From the IMG/VR virus record IMGVR_UViG_3300046457_000143, positions 1-64,000 of that record: DNA of 64,000 bases; one strand, written 5' to 3'. Shown here piece after piece: positions 24,911 through 33,900 of the stretch. The notes beneath the pieces are model-generated. The model was given only the letters and a program-made list of their open reading frames with translations. It searched no databases and was not told the origin of the DNA. The first letter of the stretch is position 1, and each line of letters starts with the position of its first letter. The DNA comes from a virus. The position numbers and the translations under genes were made by a program.

Positions 24911-24928
24911 TTCAAACTTATCTCTAAT
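24911..24928 (-). promoter_or_regulatory. Antisense copy of the leftward phage promoter motif
   Basis: TTCAAACTTATCTCTAAT on the plus strand differs at two positions from the copy at 43485, which precedes minus-strand genes. In the same direction it would fire leftward from just upstream of vRNAP into the late block. A reading as a plus-strand promoter is possible (TCTAAT as a -10, 14 bases before the start), but the right-arm copies argue for leftward. Confidence 0.45.
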
Positions 24929-24941
24929 TGCAGGGACCGCA

Positions 24942-27900
24942 ATGGCAGACCTGAACAATTTGCTGGCCAGTGCAGCCGGCTCCACGCCGACTTCAGCCGA
25001 CCTCGCCTACGAACAGGCACGACAACAGGGTGATGGCCAGCTCGCCCGTGGCCTGGGTAGCCTGGGCGCTGGTATCAGCGCAGGCCTGGGCAAGCTCGGT
25101 GACCTGACGAACAGTCACCTCGTTACGCCTTCGTCTACCGCTCCGGTACCGGTGCAGAACCCGAACTCACTCGATGCTGTCTCGGCCCGAGTCACAGCTT
25201 CCCTGGCTCCGCTTGCGCCGAACAAGCAGGCAAGTGTTGCCGAGAAGATGTCGGGTCTCACGGGTGAGAGCTACTACCCCATCGCAGTGGCAGACAGTCG
25301 CCAGTCCGATGCAGGTCTTCAGTCCGCAGGCGAGGTCGAGAAAGACCTGCGCACGATGGACCAGATCTCGTTCGTGCTCAAGTACGGCAACGAAGGCCAG
25401 AAGATGCTCGACCGCTACAACTCGGCAAGCCGGGATGTGAGCCAGCAGAACATCAATGACCGCAACTGGGGCGAGACGCTCAAGGATTCGGCCAACTCCC
25501 TGGTGACTGCGCCCATCACTGGACTCACCTCCATTGCAGCCTGGGGTGCCGGCCAGCTGAATGCAGGCGTCGGTGCGGAGATTGCAAAGAACACTGCCGA
25601 CTTCGCCAGCAAGATGCAGGGGCTGAAGTCCCAGAAAGCACAGGACACAGCCGCGCAGAACGCAGCCATCTCCCCGCTGCAGGATCGGGATAACGAGCAG
25701 CAGTATCAGGCTGATCTGAAGTCGGGTTCGTCCAATATCGTGGCAACCGCCCGTAAGGTTGGCCGGGACTTCATGGCAGGTGCTGCGAACGAGTTCAGTA
25801 ATCCGACGACACTGGCTGAAGGCTCGGCCAATGCCCTCGGCTCACTGCTCGTGTCGGCACCCATTGGTGGCGCAATTTCGAAGGTGGCGGCCCCGATCAC
25901 CAAGGCACTGCTGCCGGAATCGGCCCGGCTCGGTATTGCACTGTCGGCCGATACCTCCCGTGCGCTCGGTGAGCGCTCCGCTTCCCGCCTGCTCGATGCG
26001 GCGATCCAGAAGGGTGAGACCCATCTGCCGATGGCAGCCTCGGTGGCCTTGCAGGAAGGGGGCGGTGCCTACCAGCAGACGGCATCTGATGTCATGGGCA
26101 CGGACCTCGACACGCTCGCACAGCAGTCGCCAACCTTCCAGAAGCTGGTCGCTGGCGGCATGAAGCCGGAAGACGCACGTGCGGAGCTCGCCAACCAGGC
26201 GGGGCAGGCGGCTGCACCGAAGCAGGCCGCCGTCGGCGCACTGACCGGCTGGGCCGTGGCGCCGTTTGAAGCCCATCCGTTCCAGGTCGGTAGCGCTCGG
26301 GCATTCGTCCAGAATGCGCTGGTCAAGGAACCGCTCGAAGAGGGTGTGCAGAACGCTACTGGCCAGTTCTTCCAGAACCAGGCCGAGCGTGACACGGGCG
26401 TCGATCCGGCCAAGGATCTGTTCGACTCGGTCGGCCGCCAGGCAGCACAGGGTGCGATCTACGGTGCAGCGGCGGCGGGTACCACGGCAGCGCCGGGTGC
26501 AGCACTCTCGACCACGGCACGGGCAGCACTCGGTGCCGGTGCACTGACGGTCAAGGGTGCGAAGGCACTGGCAGACCGTGCCCCGGATGCGCTCAGTGCA
26601 GTGGCCGACAGCACACCGCGCAACCTGCAGGACGTAAAGGACACCCTGTCCTCGGTCTATGACGCTGCCGCCAATGTCGGTGGCAAGGTGGCCGATGTCG
26701 CCTCGAAGGCCGGCAATGCAGCAGCGGACCTGTCGTTTGGCTACGCGCCGAACGTGTCCGGTAAGGTGGCTGACGCCTACGACTACACCAAGGCGAAAGC
26801 CCAGAAGGGTATCGATGCGGTGAAGTCGAAGTTCCCGGATGTGAAGGATGCGGCCGGCAATGTGGCCGATGCGGTGACGGGTGCTGTCACCGGAGCCAGG
26901 GAGAAGGCGGCCGACGCTGCGGATGTGAACTTCGGCGGCGTGGTGCGCAATGCAGCTTCCCTGGCTCGCAGTGGTCTGTCAGCTGTGAAGCCCTACATCA
27001 GCCGGGTGACCGACTACTTCGCCAATCGTGGCGACGCCGTCATGAAGGTCAACGAGCGCAACTCGCCGGTGTCCGACGAGACGATGGCTGGTGCCTCGCA
27101 GGAGCTGGCCGCACAGAATGGCCAGCTCGATGCGCTGAAGCAGGAGATCGCAGATACACCGGACGTGGGCGATGACGTGAAGGCCCGTGCCACGGATTAT
27201 GCCGAGCGCGCCGCACGCATCACGCAGCTCCCTCCCGAACAAACGGCTACGTGGCATCCGGCAGTGCAGGCGGTGGTGGGCAACACGACCGATCGCTATG
27301 CAGCGATCCAGCGCATGCAGTCGTTCCTGGCCGACACGAAGCACAGCGATGCAGACCGCCTGGCGGTGGCTGCCCAGCTTCAGGCCGAGAAGGAAGATCT
27401 GCATGGTCTGGCCGACGCCAACCCTCGCCAGCTCGATGGGCTGCCGGAAGATCACGGTCTGCGTTCGTATGCACAGGGTGCGGCCGCATTCGTGCAGGGG
27501 ATCAGCCAGACGCCGGGGATGAGCCGTGCCGATCGTGCAGCGGTGCCGCTGATCAAGCGGGCTGCCGAGATCATCAAGCCGCTGACTGAAGAACGGGTCA
27601 ACACGCCTGAAGGTCAGGCTGATGCGAAGACGATTGCCAATCTGGCGGAAGTTGCTCCGACTGAGTTGCCGGAAGGTTCGATCCAGACGGCACTGAAGCA
27701 TGCTTCAAAGCTCGGTCTGAACCCGAACCAGAAGCGTTCGTTGCAGACAGCCGATGGTCTGCTTAAGTCGGCCAAGGATCACTTCGACCGTCTGGTGGCC
27801 AATGGTGACAAGCCGCTAAGTCCGAAGGATCTGGTGACCAAACAGGTGACCGCCGGTGAGTCGGACCACCCCTTCAAGAAGTCGGCGGCGCAACACGCCC

Positions 27901-30900
27901 AGCGGATTGCGGAGTCGTACCGTGCGGGTGATCTCGACACTGCCCGGCTCCAGCTTCTCGATCTCCAGAAGTTTGCCCACAGCCAGCAGAACAAGCTCGC
28001 TGCGATCAACCAGGCGCTGGCTGGCGGGAATACGGATAAGAGTAACGCGGTCCACTACGAGGCTCTCTCGGGGAATGCTGACCGTTCGTTCTATACCAGC
28101 GAGGAGGGTGTCTGGGTTGACCCGGTTCACTTCGGATCGGTTCGTCTTGCCCGTCGGGTAGCCTCCGAGGCCAGGTTCCTCACTGATCTGTCGAACCACC
28201 TTGCAACGGCGTACCCTGATCTGGGTGTTGAACATCTGGCAAATACCTCGCTGGATTCCCGTCTGGCAGACGGTACGGTTAGTGAAGTGGTGCAGGGCTT
28301 CAAGAGTGGCGCCCGGTCGGTCAATTCTGGTACGTCCGAGGCAAAGAGCCAAGAGACGAAACAACCCGTTACGACTGCCGAGACTGTAGCAAAGGCCGAG
28401 GTAAAAGATGCTGCCGCAACGGCCGCTGAACCTGTAAACACTGCCGCAGCAGTGCAGGAAGTCAAGGAAGCGCCGGCAGTCAAAGTCGAGCAGGCAACTG
28501 AGACAGCTCCTTCTTCTGGCTCACAGACCAAGGAAACTTCCAATCAAGGAACCAAGGAGGAAGTGAAGCCCCGCAAGCCTACTGTCCTGACTGCACTGAA
28601 GGATGCCTCGGATGCCGATCTCATTGCCCAGTTCGCAGATCTCTCCGGCCAGGCCAGGCGCTCGGTCGGTGAGCAGGCCGTGATGGAAGCCGTGCGCAAG
28701 GAGTTGGGCCGCCGTGGTATCGAGGCAGCCTCCGAGTCCGACCCGAAGCAGGGTGTGGCCGCAGCGTTCCCCTTCCTGGTTCAGCCTGGCGCCGAAGGCA
28801 ATGCCTTCACGAACAGCTTCCGTCTGGCCAAGGCCGATGCGAAGGGTAACCCGCCGTCGAACATCCTCACGCACGAGGCGCCGCTCGCCGGTATCGGGGA
28901 TGGCGTGAAGCAGCAGATCCGTGTGATGCCGGCCAAGGCAGGCAAGGGTGTGTACGAGTCGTACAAGTCGGTCTTCAATGGCGCCAATGAAGTCGCCAAA
29001 ATCATGCGCGCCAACCTGCAGCACTTCCTCACCGAGAACGAGGATCGCAAGAGTGGCAAGAAGCGCACGCCGGTAGGTGAGCGTTTCCGGGATGGTGTCG
29101 AGGCGCACCGCTGGCAGGCTGGCAAGGTGCTGAACCTGACCGAGGACACGGGCACGACCTTCCACTACAACGAGCAGCTCCTGCAAGGCTCGGTACTCGC
29201 TGGCATGAGCTGGTGGCTGACCTCCGGCCAGCAGGGCGGTGTCTACGATGAGAAGGGTGCAGCCGAGAATCTCGGTGTGGGTGAGCAGGTCGTCGGTGAC
29301 GACATCATGAACCGGGTGAAGGGCACCACGTCCACGCTCGATGCACTCGACTCGCTGGCGGCCAAGATCACCCAGTACTGGGGTGTGCGTGCGAATGTCG
29401 ACGCACAGGAAGGTCTCGCTCAGGGCATCCCCCTGTCGATGGCCGCTGAAGTGCTGCGTGGCCTGACCGCTGCGGGCTATCTGGAAGTGGATAACTTCTA
29501 CGTCCATCCGACCGAAGTCGACACGATCTTCGACAACCCGACGGCTGACGAGATCAAGGAGATGGGCCTCAAGCACATCCAGCGTCTGGTGACGGTAAAG
29601 ACCGACAACGAGCGCAACAGCAAGGACAAGCGGGAAGTCCTCAACAGCGAGATGCTGGCGAACCTGCGCAAGTATCCGGACCTGATCGAGCGTGCAGTGC
29701 TGAATGATCCCACGCCGGCGTACTACTTCAGCGGTGCCCGCCCGAAGGTGGCCACCGAGCAGATGCGCAACGAGTTCGTGAAGAACACGCAGGACCAGCT
29801 CACGGCAATAAAGAATGAGCAGGAGACGCCGAACTACCTGAACGGGACCATGGCGAACCTGTACTTCGACATGGGCCGTGATGTTGCGCTGCGCTGGTTC
29901 GGTGCTGGTGACCTGACCGATCGCACGCTCAATGTGAACCACGAGCTGAGCCTTGTCGGCCAGAACCGCTCCATCTCGCAGGCCTTCGACGAGTTCGAGA
30001 ACCTGCATGCGGCACTCACCGGCGAAGCGGAACTGAAGGGTATCCCCGTCACCGATGTGCCGACGCACTACGGCTACAACATGAGCCGGGTGGGCCGGAT
30101 GCAGATGCTCGGCAAGTTCAATCCGCAAAGCACGAAGTTCATTCGTGAGGTCATGCTGCCGACCCGTAGCACGCTCGACCTGTCCAACGCCGACCAGCGC
30201 CGGGCATTCGATCTGGGTCTCGCCCAGGCACTCGGTATCAAGGTCCACAACGAGACCTATGAAGTCGTGCAGGCCAAGCTGGAGACGCTCCTCGGCAAGA
30301 CCTTCAAGCCGGCCGTCGATCACCTTCAGCAATGGCTGAATGGCAAGGCCGACTTCGACACCTTGCCCATCGAGAATGCGTTCCGTGCGGCGGGGCTGCC
30401 CATCTCTCCCCTGGCTCTGCATGCGCTCACGGAGTGGGCACGTCATGAGAATGCGAGCGCTGATGAGCGCAAGGCTTTCACCACGACTGCCTACCTCGAA
30501 GCTGACGGCATGACCAATGGTCCGGTTAACGCCATGGCGCTGCTCTCGGTCGGCCCGTTCGATGAACAGTGGGTGACCAACATGCGCCGGGGTGGTCTTG
30601 TCATTGGCGGCAATGAGTCGAACACCTCGCAGTGGATCCGCAACCAGCCGGACAATGCCGACCTGTACGCGGTGGCCACCGATCGCCTGAAGAGTCACAT
30701 CACGGATCTGAAGGCCTACTTCGCCAACCGGCAGATGGTCGACCTGCAGAACCAGATGGAGCACATGCAGTCGCTGATGAACCTGTTCCTGCCGGATCTG
30801 GAATATGACGGCAAGACGCTCTCGATCGGCCGGGGTGTGGCGAAGAACCCGCTGACCATCACCATCTACGGCTCAGGTGAGCGGGGCATTGCCGGCAAGA

Positions 30901-33900
30901 TCGCCCGCACGATGACCGCCGAGATCTACGCGCGTATGAGCAATGCAGCGCAGCTGATGGCTGATGCTGAGCGGGGCAAGCAAGAGATCACGCCGGCGCA
31001 GGCATTCTTTCCGAATGACCCGATGGCCGCGGAGAACTGGAACCGCTTCAAGCAGCACATGAACGCACTCACCAACAGCGTGGCCATGAGCTACGACGGT
31101 GACTACACGTTCGAGGAAAAGCCGACGAAGCCTAACGAAACGGGCGGTGATCCGCAGGCCTATACGCTGGCCACCGACGAGCTGAAGAACCTGACGACCA
31201 ACATCCAGCACCTGTTCGTGAAGCCGCTGACGAGAGCCATCGGTGACACGGTCGGCAATACCGACAAGGGTGCGACGATGGTCCGCATGGCCACGCAGTC
31301 ACAGTCGATCATCCTGAAGCGCCTGTTCCTCAACGGTGTCGAAGCGGCACTGGAAAAGCGTGCTGCGGCTGACCCGACCTTCAAGAAGAGCGACTTCCTG
31401 TCGGCCAGGGAAGTGCGGGCCGTGCTCGACTCGCTGGAGGCTTACCACCCACTGCTGCAGTCCGACGACCAGACGTTCTTCGTGGCCGGTAACTCATCGA
31501 GCTACACGAACAGCTCGCCGTTCGGTATGGCGCTCGATGACTCGTTCCGCTCGCCGGGCTTCGTCTATGGCCCGGACAATGCTGGTGTGGCGGGTATCCC
31601 GTTCCTGAACATCGGTATGGGCGACGGCCGGATGATGCAGATCCTGGCCAACGATCCGCGCATTGCCCGCACGCTCAAGATATTCGACGGCATGAACATG
31701 CCGCTCGACTCGATCATGGAGCAGAGCCGCGCCGCCAACGAGGCGGTCCTCGAGAGCTGGAAGGGCAATCCGCTTCAGGTGGTGCTCGATTCGTTCCGCC
31801 CGTTCATGGAGCAGGTGGAGAAAGACGGCATCGGCTCGCTCAAGATGACCCCGGATGAAGAGCTGGCACTGGCCAAGGCAATCTTCGGCCTCAATGTGAA
31901 GGCCGGTGAAGTGACCCTGGAGGAATCGTTCGACCGCATGAAGGAGTTGGTCTCCTACGTGGAGCGTGGCGCCATGCAGGTGGAAGCCCGTCACCGGGTG
32001 CTCGACCAGCTCAATCTCTCCCTGGATCAGATGTCCTCGGCAGGGGCGCCGCATGTCGTTGAAAACAAACTGCAAATTTCGGGTACCGATAAGGAGATCG
32101 CTGACCAGATGGCGAAGCTGTACGCCGATGAGCTGGCGAAGATCAAGGTTGAGCGCGGTCTCGTCAAGGAAGATGCCCCGCAGCGTGCTCCCGAAGAAAC
32201 GGCTGCACATACCGCAGCAGTGGAGTCGGAAAACATCGCCGGCCAGATCAACCAGTATGGCCGTGTCAACAAGGCCACCGGTGTCCGGGTGCTCTCGCCG
32301 TCGGCCATCAAGAAGCTGACGAAGGGTCTGGAGAATATCCCGGCCCATCAGAAGGCACTGCTCAACGAGATCCGCCTGTCGTTGTCGACGAAGGGCTACT
32401 CGGTGGTGACGGGTACCGCTGAGCAGCTGGCCGCTTACGCGCGGAACCAGGGGGACGAACAGTCCGTCTCGCTCAACCGTGGCGACTCGGGTGTGACGCT
32501 GCCGGCCAGCAAGCGGATCTATATCCTGAACCCGGATAGCGAGGTGCTCACGCACGAACTCATCCATGCGGCAACGTATGAGACGGTGCTGGCCTACTAT
32601 GAGGCCTACGAAGCAGACACTGGCCGGGCAGGTGATCCGGCGTATCCGGGTGGCCAGAACTCGGGTGAGGTCATCAACGCCATCCAGCGTATCGAGCAGA
32701 TGCTCGAACAGTTCCGCAACCTGGATGTGTCGAAAGAATCGCTCGGCACGCAGCAGGCCTACGCCGACGCCATGGCGGCGATCAACCAGGCCTCCGGTCA
32801 GGACGCCATCTCCAAGGCCCGTGCGCTGAACGAGTTCATGGCCTGGGCACTGGCGAACAAGAATCTGGCGGAGCTCGCCGGCAGGACCAAGGTCTCTCCC
32901 CTGGTTCAGCTGGCGAAAGCCGCATTCGATGCGATCAAGTCGCTGATCTGGGGCCGCAAGCGTGTGGCCGATCCGAAGCCGGGTGACGATCTGTTCAGCA
33001 ACCTGCTGTTCAACTCGTCGATCGTGATGCGATCGCAGCCGACACCGCAACAGGCGCTCTCGGCCACGGCGCTCTATCACTCCTCGAGCTACGGCACCAA
33101 CAGCCGGCTGGCGGACTACAACCAGACGTTCGCCCGCATGCTGGAGAACTTCCGCACGCAGCCGGATCGCAAGGACCAGCCCACCACGTTCAAGGCGCAG
33201 GTCAACTTCGCCGCCGTGCAGGCAGCAGGCCTTGCCGTCTCGCTGCGTGGACTGGGCTTCCTGACGACGCCACAGGAAGCCTCGACCTTCGAGCTGGTGG
33301 CCGCCGTCCTCGGCACGCAGATGCACCTGGATGCCAACTCCCTTGCTCTGGCTCAGGAACTGTACCAGCACGTCGTGAAGAACCTCGAAACCGAGCACTT
33401 CATGCGGACCAAGTCTGAAGAGAACGATCAGGGGGACCGCCACCAGGCGCAGCAGAAGTACAACGCCATCATCGGTGACTTCGGTTCGACCAAAGACCGC
33501 AGTGGACGCAGCTCGCTGCTGCCGGTGTTCATTGGTCTGGCCATTGTCGATGACCAGTTCCGGGACATCCTGAACACGATCGGTCTGCCGGAGAAGATGA
33601 AGAGCACGGCGAACTCCAGGGTCGATGCGATGCTGGAGAACTTCTTCGGTGGCCTGACGCAGCGGCTGGCCGAGCGCACCGCAGGTCTGAAGAATGAGCC
33701 GACCGTGGGTGCTGCGATCGACGCACTGCTGCAGCACGTCATGAAGGTGGCGGCCGAGCGTGAGGACTACATGAGCGTCACGGGTGCCGAGACGTTCCTC
33801 GACACGCTCGACCGCAAGGTGGTAGAGGCGGTGACGGCACTGTCCGACAAGGGCGTCGATGCGATGCAGAAGATCATCGACGATCCGAAGTCCTCGCCCA

